Of a DNA stretch of 64,000 nt, positions 31,380 through 42,344 are shown in pieces. This DNA is from Dipodascopsis uninucleata var. uninucleata (Eukaryota > Ascomycota > Lipomycetes > Lipomycetales > Lipomycetaceae). The DNA lies in contig JAJLTO010000008.1 in the NCBI GenBank assembly GCA_030568195.1, forward strand, positions 669,706-733,705, written 5' to 3'. Numbering within the stretch: position 1 is the first letter of the stretch; each line of letters begins with the position of its first letter. The translations under genes and the position numbers were made by a program. Under the pieces are notes generated by a model. The model searched no databases, was not told where the DNA came from, and saw only the letters and a program-made list of their open reading frames with translations.

Positions 31380-32590
31380 GACTGAAAAGTCATCATTTCG
31401 TATCATGATTTGAATTTCATTACGTTAAGGGTGTTTATGTTGAGTGTTGAATTTTTTGTATGATATAGAGTTATAAGCAATGCGGATATTTGGTACTATG
31501 AGTAGCATTTAATTATGTTTTAATTCCGTTAATTCGTAGGTCTGACTGATTGATGCCTGAAATGTTTAAGTTTGAACTATGTGATAGGGATATCTCGTAA
31601 GCTGTACTAGTTAAAGCGGGGGAGGGGTACTTGCATTTTCCATAAGTTTGTTGCAGCTCTCGCAAGTATGAGTATTATTGAAGAAGTTGTAGTCTACGTG
31701 TGAAATAATCATTGCAATGCTATAAAAAGAGCAGTAGGTGTTAAGATATATGATGTAGAATATGGTGCTGCTTTTTCTTTCGGTTGCTGAAGCTATCGGG
31801 CCAATAGTGGTCGGCTATGAATTTATAGCAGTAGCATACATTTATAAAGTCTAGATCAACACATTAATTCTGAATAGAAGCACTGTGATTTATCTCTGAA
31901 GGTACACTGTAATAGAGTAAGTTGTGGCGTAGTGGCAAATAAGTCATCGGAAACAGTCAACTGAATCTATTGAGCTCGTTGATCTAAATATAGGTAACAG
32001 CAGCTAAGCGATCCATCATATACTGGATATATCTTCTGCTTACCACCGATAAATGGACATATGGTACCGAGTAATGGTTGCTACTAGTTAATTTAAGTCG
32101 TGATGTTTTCTAATATGGCGAGTGAGAACTTTTGAGTGATTCCCAAAACTATAATATATTGAAAACAGGTCACAGAGTTCCAACTTCCAAAACACTTAAC
32201 GTGCCAACAGGCAATCAATTGTCGGCAGTTCCGTAGAGTGATACTGCCAATTGCATTTGGAGCACATTATAGTGATACTTATTTTTCCCGAACAGCAGTA
32301 CTGTATTCATGTCGTATGAGGTATATACTTCAAGCTATTTTACTTTTAAGACAATACGACATGTCAGTTCCTGGCTATAGCAATAGCGACAACACCATAG
32401 TCAACAATATCTTGCTACAAAACTAAAAGATCATAGTACTGATAGTCAATGAACGTCTACGAAATATCGGTGCTTTTAGAAATTGATTTTATAATGCATT
32501 TATGATGTGATGTTAAAAAATGTAATATATTCTGTAGAGTTTAATAATATTTACGTCGCTCTGAACATAGATGCAAGCATTCTGATACAC
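31380..32590. other. 1.2-kb intergenic stretch (3' flanks of two convergent genes)
   Basis: This lies between the transporter and the monooxygenase, which point at each other. It is AT-rich with no gene or repeat that I can support. Confidence 0.35.
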
Positions 32591-33841
32591 CTACTTAGAT
32601 GTTTTATCAGGAGAATTTGAGAAGAGCGATTTCTCTCTAGCATCAAGGACCTTTCGCATGTGCTTGACTCGTTGATCAATGCCATCAGCACTAAAATGAA
32701 GATTGAGACCGACCATTGTTTTTTCCATATATATTTTCGCTCGCTCAAACATGGGCTCCTCGTACTCCCTTATGGCCATATCAATGTACTCAAACTGGCC
32801 GCGTGAGAGCTCAATATTCCACTTCAATAAAGCTTTTGCTAGACACATTGCATCAGTAAGCGCGACATTCACACCAACACCTGCAAAAGGCGTCATAAGA
32901 TGCGCGGCATCTCCTAGGAGCGTCACACCATGGTGTGCTTCCCACTTAAAGCCAACTGGAAGCATATATAGCTTTCTAAGAGTGAGATCATCAGTTGACT
33001 CGGCAATTGCGCGCTTGAAATTTTCATGGCAATCTGCAAAGTAATTGAGATTTAGTGATTCTCGAACACTTTCATGATCTGTCCAGTCAATTCCGCTATC
33101 CGTAGACCAAGACTCTGGTTTTCTCAGTCCTACATATATGCGAATGCTGTCATTACCATTCTTCTGCAGACTGAGAAATCGACCCTGATCAAACATAAAA
33201 AGCGTTCCTTCACCAACAAAATCGGAGAGCCAGGGCCGGCTAATGCTCACATCATCTGCTCTCATTTCAACGACAGTAATACCGGAATAGTAAGGCTGCT
33301 CATCGGTAATAATAGAACGTACTCTCGACCATGCACCGTCAGCACCGATAACAATGTCAAATTCCTTCCGATCTCCGTCTGAAAATACGAGCGTGTGCTT
33401 GTTGTTCTCGCTTTCGACAAGCTTTACAACTTTTTTGTTCCACTGAATTACGCCCGGTTTAAGCGAATCAATAAGAATATCTCGCAATACAGCACGATCA
33501 ATCTCAGGTCTATTTCTCAAGTGCTTTCCATATCTCTCCTGAAAAGTGAGATCATTCTCATCCCAGACCACTCTACCATCAAACTTTACTAGCTTCATAG
33601 CTTCTGCATCTTGACGACAATGTTTTTCAAACTCGTCAAACAGACAAGCTTCACGAAGGGCAAGCTGACCACTGTCCTCATGAAGGTCCAGCATACCACC
33701 TTGGGTACGAGAGCTTCTTGTTTCATCGGGATCAAATACAACGCATTCTACAGCATTGATCTGAAGTATGCGTGCCAAAGTAAGGCCCGCCGGACCAGCA
33801 CCAACGATTGCAATACTAGGAAATGACATTATTTCCGTCAT
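32591..33841 (-). CDS. FAD-dependent monooxygenase (TetX / aromatic hydroxylase type)
   Basis: 416 residues. The FAD dinucleotide fold IAIVGAGPAGLTLA starts at about residue 10. GGMLDLHEDSGQLAL (48-62) and RPEIDRAVLRDIL (about 112-124) are the TetX-like signature, VIGADGAWSRVR is the DG motif (NADPH/FAD), and GDAAHLMTPFAGVGVNVAL is the GD motif of class A flavoprotein monooxygenases. There is no membrane segment or signal peptide. Such proteins hydroxylate aromatic or polyketide-like compounds; the true substrate is open. The gene is tandem behind a damaged Zn2Cys6 regulator, and a CGG-N3-CCG palindrome lies 142 bp before its start. ATG 33841 and 33829 (MSFPS) are both possible starts. Confidence 0.9.
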   Translation of the reverse strand: MTEIMSFPSIAIVGAGPAGLTLARILQINAVECVVFDPDETRSSRTQGGMLDLHEDSGQLALREACLFDEFEKHCRQDAEAMKLVKFDGRVVWDENDLTFQERYGKHLRNRPEIDRAVLRDILIDSLKPGVIQWNKKVVKLVESENNKHTLVFSDGDRKEFDIVIGADGAWSRVRSIITDEQPYYSGITVVEMRADDVSISRPWLSDFVGEGTLFMFDQGRFLSLQKNGNDSIRIYVGLRKPESWSTDSGIDWTDHESVRESLNLNYFADCHENFKRAIAESTDDLTLRKLYMLPVGFKWEAHHGVTLLGDAAHLMTPFAGVGVNVALTDAMCLAKALLKWNIELSRGQFEYIDMAIREYEEPMFERAKIYMEKTMVGLNLHFSADGIDQRVKHMRKVLDAREKSLFSNSPDKTSK

Positions 33842-33982
33842 GAGATAGCTATTTCTAAAGAAGCCAATATATTATAGAATACAATTAATCATAAACACTG
33901 ACACTCTTTAGATATATCTGCCATCATGGAGTTGGTCATCTTTTTATAATTGAAGGTAGTTTGGTTATGCACATTAAAGTAT

Positions 33983-33995
33983 CTCGGACTCCGAG
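33983..33995. promoter_or_regulatory. CGG-N3-CCG palindrome before the monooxygenase gene
   Basis: CTCGGACTCCGAG is a perfect 6-bp inverted repeat with a one-base centre, a standard dimeric Zn2Cys6 site form. It is located 142 bp upstream of ATG 33841 and just past the 3' end of the adjacent regulator. Two CGGGA direct repeats follow at about 34020-34033. Use as an operator is inferred. Confidence 0.45.
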
Positions 33996-34064
33996 GCCCT
34001 CTCCTTAACCCTAAACTATTCGGGATTTCGGGACCGAGACTACTGAATTTCCGAAAACTCCTTT

Positions 34065-36284
34065 CTAAAGGAATTCCGTATATTCAGAATATTGAAATTC
34101 ATGACTTTCAAGCTGATTAATCCAAAAATCCCAGTCTATTGAGTCATTCATAGTTTGACCTAGTGGATCGCTTTTAGAAAGTGGTTCGGTATTATTTTCC
34201 GAGTTGGACTGCAGGCTCAAATTTCTAGCCTTAATCGATGCTTCAGACGGTGCTGATAAACCTCTTTGAGCGCGGAACTTAGAAATAAAACCGGGTTCGA
34301 GAGGCAGCTGTTGAGTTTTGACTACAAGCTCAACTTCTCGCTTCTCCCAAACACGAAGTGTAAGGTCACCAATTGCTCGATAGAGAGTACTCGAGTCTTC
34401 AGTGAGTTCAGGATGTATAGAGTATACTTCTTCCACTGCTTTCCAACTAGATTCAAAAAAAGCGTCACTGACACTACTTTGTAGCTCGCTGATGAGCAAA
34501 ACGAATACATCTAACTGAAAATGAGATATTAGGTGCCACGTGAATCTTTTCATAGACTCTCTATGACGACCTTCGATATAAATCTTAATGATTTTCAGCG
34601 CCATTTCCAAAAGTTCGCCTCTCTGATCTGAAGGTATGCTTGCCCATCCCTGGGCGTAATGTCGCGGATGATGGAGCAATAAACGCATTTTTAGTACCAT
34701 ACAGGTTCCCAATTTAGCGGCTAAAGCATGCAGAGGAATAGACTGATCGCAATATCTAAGAAACTCATTCTCAATAGTCTTTTGCAGTCTATCAAGTAGT
34801 GCTTGCTTTTCCTCTATGGAGACTGATGGATCTGTTAGTCTATCTAGGTTCGTGATTGATTTATTATTATCTGAACTCGACTTCAAAAAGTGCCCGATTT
34901 TATATCGAGTTAGACAAAAAACCATTTCAGTCACTCCCTTATGCTCCTTCGGCAGCTCTGTCATTTCGAGATAGATCTCGCTATCATTGAGATTGGAGGG
35001 CATATTTTTGATACACATACTATCAGGCATTGCAACTGCAAAACCTGTGAGCTGAGAGCTTCGACCATCAAGAACTCGGATCTGCCACCAAATTCGTCGG
35101 CGCATTTCATTCTCATATATAGCAGATCCATTGTTATTTGACGATAGATCTTTCCTGATGTTAACATGTTCTGCCAAACGCGCCGCTACCCCCGTAAGTA
35201 TCCAATATGCTCGTCGATTGTAATACTGTCGAACAGCAAGCTACAAAGATGTTAAATTTTATGTCAAAAAAGGGCTTATTTCTGTTATCACTTACCAGAT
35301 ATAAAATGTACGCTTGTAAAATATCCATATCCGTAGATACGAGAAAATTTGCACGAAGTAAAGCCATCTTCGCACTATTAGCATATTTAGTCAACATAGC
35401 TCGCTTCGACTGTTCAAATACTCTGGAACAAAATTCGTCATCAGCCGATTCTACAGCGACAGCATATATCGCAAATAGCAAAGCATTTGTTCCAAGAGAA
35501 ACTTTTTCTGGACTACTGCAAGCCTCAACGACAAGACATTGCACAGTAGGGGTATGTAAAACTTTTGTCAATGGGTTAACATTGTCTAGAAAAAGTTGCC
35601 ATAGTTGAAATACCTGAACTGGGCTCGGATGCAAATCCGAGAAGTTAGCTTTCCTAGAAACAGGCATCAGCAGAAAATCGCTCTCATTCATTCCAATGTT
35701 TAGTGCGGTTCCATTCGAATCGTTTATATGGTGCAATTGATTTGCAGCATGTTGGTCATATGTTAACTAAAAAATATTAGATGAGAGATCTATTTACTAA
35801 ATAATCTATACTGATAACTCACACCTTCACCGAGACCCTTCATAAGATTGCTATGAATAATATTTTCTATTAGCCACGTACCACTATGGAATGGGCCACA
35901 TAATACATACTAATCCAATACTTTTGACTGCCCTAAGGAATCTGTTTCTGGTGTACCGGAGTTTCGTAGATTACCAGCTCCAGCACTCGACTCAGAGGTA
36001 TTTTCGACATCCTCATTAACGGATTCATCTCTGTGGAATTCTATAGTCTCTTTCGACTTAGTCATCGGTTTATTTTCAAGTGATTTAAGCTTTCTCCTAT
36101 ATTCTTCGATCTGCTCTTGCAATGCCTCGACTTCATTTGCCTCACTCTTGCGCTTTCGGACAGATTTAGATATGTAAACACATTCAACTTTATGCTTCAA
36201 GCAATTAGAGCAGGGATTCTCTCTATTACACTTGACTTTACGCTGAGCGCAAGTAGAGCATGATGGCATGCGCTGTTGACTCAT
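34065..36284 (-). CDS. Zn2Cys6 transcription factor, three exons, interrupted by an in-frame TAG
   Basis: Exons complement(34065..35240, 35296..35766, 35823..36284). Introns 35241-35295 (GTAAGT...TTTGTAG) and 35767-35822 (GTGAGT...TTTTTTAG) restore one frame of 702 codons. Exon 1 has the zinc cluster CSTCAQRKVKC / CSNCLKHKVEC (about 9-36) and a coiled-coil region (EVEALQEQIEEYRRKLKSLE). The middle domain reads DILQAYILYLLAVRQYYNRR and WILTGVAARLAEH across the second junction, as expected. A TAG at 35912-35910 (codon 125) lies in frame, between the coiled coil and YVLCGPFHSGTW. I found no splice pair that removes it and keeps frame with a plausible intron. It is thus either a recent nonsense mutation, a read-through stop or a sequence error. 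It is tandem upstream of the FAD monooxygenase, its presumed target. Confidence 0.75.
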
Positions 36285-39200
36285 TCTCTCTGGCTGCAGC
36301 TGTAGTTCTCATGACGACATGACTATTTAATTGACTTGATGGGAAGTCGCTGGGACAAAAATTAAACGAGCTAGTTTCATGAAATTGAAAATGATTATTA
36401 CATATAATATTCGCTCGATATGGAATAAGATATGAATCTGTGTCAAGATTTCAATAAAGCCAGTTCTGATATATCAAAGAATAAAATAAAAGTATAGGGT
36501 AATTAAACAGGGAATCTATTATACAAGAAAAGCTATTTTATTTTGTATAACATATCACACTACTGCTAGCAGGCGCAATAACTCTATGGCGACAAACAGC
36601 ATAGCAATAACATTAATCTTCTTTAATATATTTCTTGGACCTGTGCCGGCTTCTCATAACATCACCAGTCTTCGCACTAATCTTCAAGCCATATTCAGCA
36701 TTGTACGCGCCACTTCAGCCTTGATACCGCAAAACACGTCTATAGACAATGCCATCCTCTTCTCTAGTAATGGATTGAGAGATTAGAATTATAAGTATAA
36801 ATTGGCACATACAGCGTATAAATCATTTTTGAGTTTTGATGCACCCTCAGTTTGCAAGGTAATCAACATAAGAATGTAACTCGATGCCTCTCCGAGCACA
36901 TTTAGCTGGCAATTGAAGACAGCTCGTGCTTCGAGATCATAAGTTCAGTTTGAAGTAGCCTAGTTCAAGAGAAAAGGCGAGGCATCATGCAAGATGCTTC
37001 TACTAGGAAGCAGAGGAGTCTGTACTGTTGCTTTCCAAAAAAAGGGATATATTTGCAATCACAGTTATAATATCACCAAAGAGGACAGACTTCGTAAGAT
37101 ACTGTTGAATGTCATTATAGTATCCAACGCTATAATAAAACCAAGCCTAAAACCTCAGCTAGTAACGTTCATTGATCTTAGCAGTATTAGCAGGATACTT
37201 ATTTTTGAGTCAAGGTGTAAAAGGAGTACATCCGAAAATCAAATTATCACCGAAGCAGGAACGAATGCGTACATTTGCCATCTCTCAGTGCTTAAAAGAC
37301 TTTGCTTAATCCAGGCGCTGGTTGATGGCTATCAGCAATGAGAAGCTTAATTGCCAATATTCTCTGCATCATTGAACCGGGAGAGGAGCACTTTTGTAAA
37401 ATATCAGGAGGAAAAATAAAACAGGAATAATACCACGAACGACCGATGATTATAGATTACAAAGAGCTATCTCCAACCAGCAAATCTCCAAACTATCGAA
37501 AATGAGTGTAAACACCAGTCTAAATGAAGCGAACATTATAGCTGCAGCATGAGTTGAAAAGTAACGCGTCTTCTCTCAAGCTCAAACTCAATGTACCATG
37601 AATTCACAATATGAGCTAAGCCGGTTTAGCAAGATAACATCTCAATACCAACAGGAAACTAGTTTCAAGAGGTTTGTTCATGGGTCTTAATGAAAACGGT
37701 TTCAATAATGAACAGATCCCAGAAAACTTCCATTGCAGAAATATGGTAGTGCACCCCTTGTTATGTCATTATTAGTAGCTATCAATTCACGAAGTACAGT
37801 GTACAATCCTTGGATACTATGTTTTATGATGATATGACTTGGAATTTGGAAAATCCAGTACTCAACCTCATTTTAGAAATTTGTTAGCCTGAAGCGAAAT
37901 CACCAAATTGTTACTTGATATGATGATACTTAAAAACTACAATGGCATAGCTCAAGCGATATATAAATTGAGATGTTCATTCATATCAGATACAGAAGCA
38001 TTTTGAGAGCGGACGCGACCAGATACCTGGTAAACACGTGCGACACGCAAAAGAGAAAATAAGAAGTCGAATTTTTGATATAAACTTCTTGTCCTCGAGA
38101 GACATTCCTGTAGGATACCAAGAGAGAACCTCTGGTGACAGTTATATCAGACCACGGACTTATGCAGAAAAACAGGCTCTGTTCAACAGATAGGATTGTT
38201 GAGACTGTCCTCTAGTAAAGGAATTTTTCAATCTGGACACTTCATACTTGGATCGTCCCGAGATATCAAACTATACTTAGCGCATCAAACTGACAGTATA
38301 TGAGTCGCAAGAGCGATATTTCTGCTTCTCATCCGTGCTGACGAGTTATTTCAAGACAAGTACATGATTGCAGCTAATACAAGTAAATTCGAGATTCGAA
38401 CCTTTCCGAGTGCTAGCAGCACTCTAGGACTCTGTATATGTGAACTATTTGAACTTGCGTGAGAATTGATAGAGTTAAGCTTTCTCAGAAGTTGCTTGGG
38501 ACACTAGATGAGAAAGCTTAGTATACCAACTTCGTATGTCAAATACAAGAACGATCTCACCGTTTATAGCACGTGAATACATAACAGGACTCTCTATCGG
38601 ATATTAAAGACTCTCAAATTTTCTTCCTTGCTTGAATGAGTCGCGCTGCTTAATATGCACTTTGTTAACCGTTATAAAGCGCTTTATGGGTAGTTATATC
38701 ATACAAATCTATCGGATCATTCGCACAATCCTCTAATGCAAACCCAAATGTACTGCTCAATTAGTCTGCTCGTCTATACATAAGCATCAACTAGTATTAG
38801 ATCAGACAAATGGAGAAGCTGAGTAGGGATACGTCGATAGATCATCTGACTAAAGTGTTTGTTCGAGTGTCACTTGCGGTGTTGAGTGCTACGCTATTTG
38901 TACCTTGAACGCCAAGACAATCAATTGTCGGATGACAGCAGCTGCTTCATGTACGGGAAAGCCAATGTATGTAATCCGATTACTTTTGTAGATGCACGAG
39001 GTTGATTGAGCAGACTATTTACGAGCATAAACGCCACATCAGGTCCTATCAAAGTACAGAGAAACAATATATAAGAAAGCTAAGCATATATCCCAACACA
39101 GCCAAGTACCATGGCTAATATTTCCGATACCAACAGCCAAAAAATCTAATGAAATCTACAAGTCAACTAGCCAGATCTTTTGCTTCATGTCCAAGAAGAC

Positions 39201-40258
39201 AGCCAAGAAAGCTAGAGTAGTTCAGTATTTATCTCTCTATACGATACTGAACGCTGACTATAATAGTCCCCTAATAGACATGTAAACATAGTATTAATAT
39301 ATAGCCATACAAACATACATTTATCTATATTAAGCAAGCATGCAATAACCAGCAGACGGCGCAGAAGTAGTGAAAACTCTCACCTGAGCCTAGTTGTTCG
39401 GCAGCAGAGAAAAACTCACGAGAGTACTCTACGCTTCATTCATATATATTGATCGTTGAATTGTCAATTGGGTATTGCAGCCATCGCCAGAGCTTGATGC
39501 ATAGGCAGCAGTACACAGTCTGACTAGATCAGCTCTTAATACCCGTGTTATAATACCAGTAAGTGTTGGATAATGTGTAGGACTTACCATGTCTATGTCT
39601 CTATAGCAAAGTGATTTGGATTTGATATTTATGTATTGCCTCGCAGGAAGCTGTGCTGCTTTCTGAGGGCCTTATGCAGAGAATAATGCTATATCTTCTT
39701 GCAATAGGCTAGTTTGCTAACAACCTATCAGCAGTTTCATGCAAAGGAAGTACGCCATGTCCCACTTTTGATTGGTGCACAAATTAACTATTACATGACT
39801 ACAGTAGTATTTTCTAAATCTCTCCTATATAATCTAGAGTATGCGCATTCTCGCTTCGCATAATGTGGCTGTGAGTTATTGAAGTAAATAGTAATTTTTA
39901 ATGTTTGCCTGTTTGTCATGTTCACCGCATTTGTTGCATGGAAAGTGCCCACCAAATATGCAAGTACAACTTACGCTAAGTCAGCCTCCTTATTCGAAAG
40001 TGCTATTCTTTGCAAAAATCATCTTACGTTAGTTTGATAGAGTCTTCACAATTACCATTGTGAATAAACAGCTATAAATGTTCATATCTTATCTCATAAA
40101 AACGAAATACATAATAGAGGCTTAGTGGGCTATATGTTCTTTAGCTGTACTGATCTTGCTGCACGACTAGCAAACGGCGGGGAGCAGACTTTAAGAACAA
40201 GCATATCCACGCAAATATATCAAACACAAAATCAAATTCATTAAGGCCTAGAATAAAG
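36285..40258. other. 4-kb gene-poor, AT-rich stretch
   Basis: Six frames give only short open stretches (for example 36586-36786 and 36994-37341) without family motifs. A reverse-strand stretch at about 38920-39050 stays open for about 40 codons and looks protein-like, but I cannot place it. A tRNA-like relic is listed at 38385-38460. This is probably decayed subtelomeric DNA. Confidence 0.4.
38385..38460 (-). other. tRNA-Ser(GCT)-like relic
   Basis: On the reverse strand, GAGTG-CTGCTAG-CACTC forms a perfect 5-bp anticodon stem with a 7-nt loop and anticodon GCT. It is followed at normal distance by the B-box GGTTCGAATC. The D arm has no A-box, the T stem does not pair and the acceptor ends match only in part. 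I regard it as a decayed tRNA or chance similarity, not a functional gene. Confidence 0.25.
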
Positions 40259-41377
40259 ATGAAAGTCTTCAGCTCGCTCTGCAGCACATGGGCTTTTGGT
40301 ATAGCGCTGTTAGGTAGCATTTTACTGAAGCAGGTGTGTGCGGAGACAAGGTGCCCCATATCAAACATTGAGTACTCTGTGTTTTCCGCCGATGCTGATA
40401 CCGAAATTTTTCTGACTTCGTGCAAAGAGGGTGCGGACGGTCCAAAGACTACTCCTATCAACGAAACTAGTTACGATTGGTGGTATTTTGACGTGGTCAG
40501 TCCAGACGCAAAGAATGGAATTGTGGTTGTTTTTATGGTGTCTTCTCCCGAAGCATTCGCACCGACTAGTTTTGCCGATAATACGGCCGCATACATTTTT
40601 CTAACAGTAAATGGAACGACTACAGTAGATCTCTTACCAGCACTAGGAGCATCGGTTGTCACGAACGGAAACGGCGCTTCCGGCAATTGGACTATTACAG
40701 GCATTGACTTTATTGGTAATGAAGATGCTACTGAGTATACCATTACGATTGATAATAAACTTGTAGCACTAAATGGAATAGTAACGTTTAAGTCAGTTGC
40801 TCCTGGCCATTATCCATGCAATGCATTGGTGGGTGGAGTGTCAGAGTCAGTAGCTGCTCATATTGGCTGGGTCAATGTTATACCTGATGCGAACTCTACT
40901 GTAGAGCTTACTCAGAATGGTACTGATATCGCTTTCACTGGTTACGGTTATCACGATAAGAATTGGAGTGATATGCCATTTGTAAGTGCTGTATCCTCAT
41001 GGTATTGGGGCCATGGACGCCTTGGTCCATACTCCTTGGTATATTTTGATACACTTGGGACAGATGGAAAGGAATATTTGAGCGGATATCTGGCATTGGA
41101 CGGTAAAATCGTCTCCTCGAAGTGCTCAGGAGTAAAAGTGCGTCCAATCGGCTCGCCATATCCACCAACGGTTACCGACGATCCTCCTGAGGGCTTAACT
41201 CTGCTATATGAATTTGAGACAGGGAAATATGTCAATGTCACTATTACCCCAGAATCTGTCAGTTATAACGGTGTTGGTTCTCAGCGTTGGTTGGCAACGA
41301 TGAAAGGTACTGTAGATGACAGTGCGGAGATTCTTACTGGTAGTCTTTACTTAGAGATGCTCGTTACTGCTATCTAA
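40259..41377 (+). CDS. Secreted AttH/CrtC-like (lipocalin-fold) protein
   Basis: 372 residues with an N-terminal signal peptide (hydrophobic 10-24, probable cleavage after VCA-E near 28) and several N-x-S/T sequons, so it is probably secreted and glycosylated. The motifs YDWWYFDVV (about 76-84) and GYGYHDKNWSD ... WYWGHGRLGPYSLVYFD (about 233-265) are those of the AttH/hydroxyneurosporene synthase (CrtC)-like family. In fungi this includes secreted hydratases of the kievitone hydratase type and, more remotely, Diels-Alderase-like cyclases. By family it may hydrate or cyclise a hydrophobic plant or fungal metabolite. No partner genes for a biosynthetic pathway adjoin it. ATG 40259 gives a good signal peptide. 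Confidence 0.75.
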   Translation: MKVFSSLCSTWAFGIALLGSILLKQVCAETRCPISNIEYSVFSADADTEIFLTSCKEGADGPKTTPINETSYDWWYFDVVSPDAKNGIVVVFMVSSPEAFAPTSFADNTAAYIFLTVNGTTTVDLLPALGASVVTNGNGASGNWTITGIDFIGNEDATEYTITIDNKLVALNGIVTFKSVAPGHYPCNALVGGVSESVAAHIGWVNVIPDANSTVELTQNGTDIAFTGYGYHDKNWSDMPFVSAVSSWYWGHGRLGPYSLVYFDTLGTDGKEYLSGYLALDGKIVSSKCSGVKVRPIGSPYPPTVTDDPPEGLTLLYEFETGKYVNVTITPESVSYNGVGSQRWLATMKGTVDDSAEILTGSLYLEMLVTAI

Positions 41378-42103
41378 ATATGAAGACTTGAGTCTTTGTA
41401 TCAATCGATAACTTTGTTTACTTAAGATAGCTAGTATCTTACAGAAGTTTTTTGCTTAAATTTATTCATTTTTCAATTATTAGGCGTGGCACTGTCATTT
41501 CGCTTTCAATTATAACAGACAATATGGTAACGCATAACTTAATAAGCAAAGCTCTTCAAATCTAGTGAATACCCAATCTATACCGTACTGCTATCTAGTT
41601 TCTCAGAGTAAAAGCTAGTTTGGTTAATGCGCTATCGCTCATGGATAATATGAACGAAACAAGGCCGCTGTTTAGTATTTGGTCCCGGGTATCCTGAGAT
41701 ATTGAATCAATGACGGCAGATAACCATGAAAATATATAAAAGCCCGATCAGTGTCATCTAAACTATACTGTATATCTCTCAGTGTTGATTATACTATAAT
41801 ATTTTGAATACCATAGTTCACACACGCGATCATGGTAGTAATCGCGAACCGCAAGTCATGCTGAGTAAAGTTTAGTCGGGGAATGATCTAGTTAGAAATA
41901 AGGTTTACTGCGGCTAGCGCAATTCTGTATATTTTAGCATAATATGATTTTGTGTTAATCCATAAGATCTAAAGGAAATATAATAAAACCAATGACATTT
42001 CAAGTTAAGAATTCCTTAAAAGCGAATTCAAGCATCTTAGCTATTTAGATGTAGACAAGGCTATTATGTAAGTGACCATAATTGCTGGAAATTGGGATCA
42101 TAA

Positions 42104-42180
42104 TGGTTCTATAACTCGCACTTCCCAGCGGTTCTATAATTCGTACTTCTCAGCGATGACTTTGCGCACTTCTCTGCGAA
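42104..42180. repeat. Imperfect tandem repeat upstream of phosphonoacetate hydrolase
   Basis: Two copies of a 25-26 bp unit beginning GGTTCTATAA and ending CACTTCCCAGC / TACTTCTCAGC are followed by a third, diverged half unit (GCGCACTTCTCTGCG). It lies 75-150 bp upstream of the first ATG of the gene, in the promoter. Confidence 0.6.
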
Positions 42181-42251
42181 ATCGGGCAACATGATTGACA
42201 GCTAGCGAACTTCTAACAAAAAAAATATATATATTCCATACTTTTTCCTCT

Positions 42252-42344
42252 ATGCAATGCATATTTCATCTCTCATTCATCCTTTTAAGACCGCTCAATT
42301 ACGTACAATTGTTAGTGATATTTTTTCACCTATTGCAATCATGA
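42252..42344 (+). promoter_or_regulatory. Upstream ORF of 30 codons whose stop overlaps the probable phnA start (ATGA)
   Basis: ATG 42252 opens a 30-codon frame that ends in TGA at 42342-42344. This TGA shares bases with the ATG at 42341, the start that matches bacterial PhnA. A second ATG at 42257, in the main frame, would add 28 residues. The layout could tune translation of the enzyme by reinitiation or leaky scanning. This is a sequence observation; function is inferred. Confidence 0.4.

Noticed and set aside
35884-35910. A 27-nt intron (GTATGT...CATAG) that would remove the region after the TAG in the 34065-36284 regulator
   Set aside because: Shorter than any plausible spliceosomal intron and lacks room for a branch site; the removed residues also look like genuine domain sequence.
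38385-38460. Functional tRNA-Ser(GCT)
   Set aside because: A good anticodon arm and B-box but no D-arm/A-box, no T stem and no serine-type long variable arm.
38920-39050. Protein-like reverse reading of about 40 codons
   Set aside because: Ends in stops on both sides and matched no family I can name; could be a relic but is not supportable.
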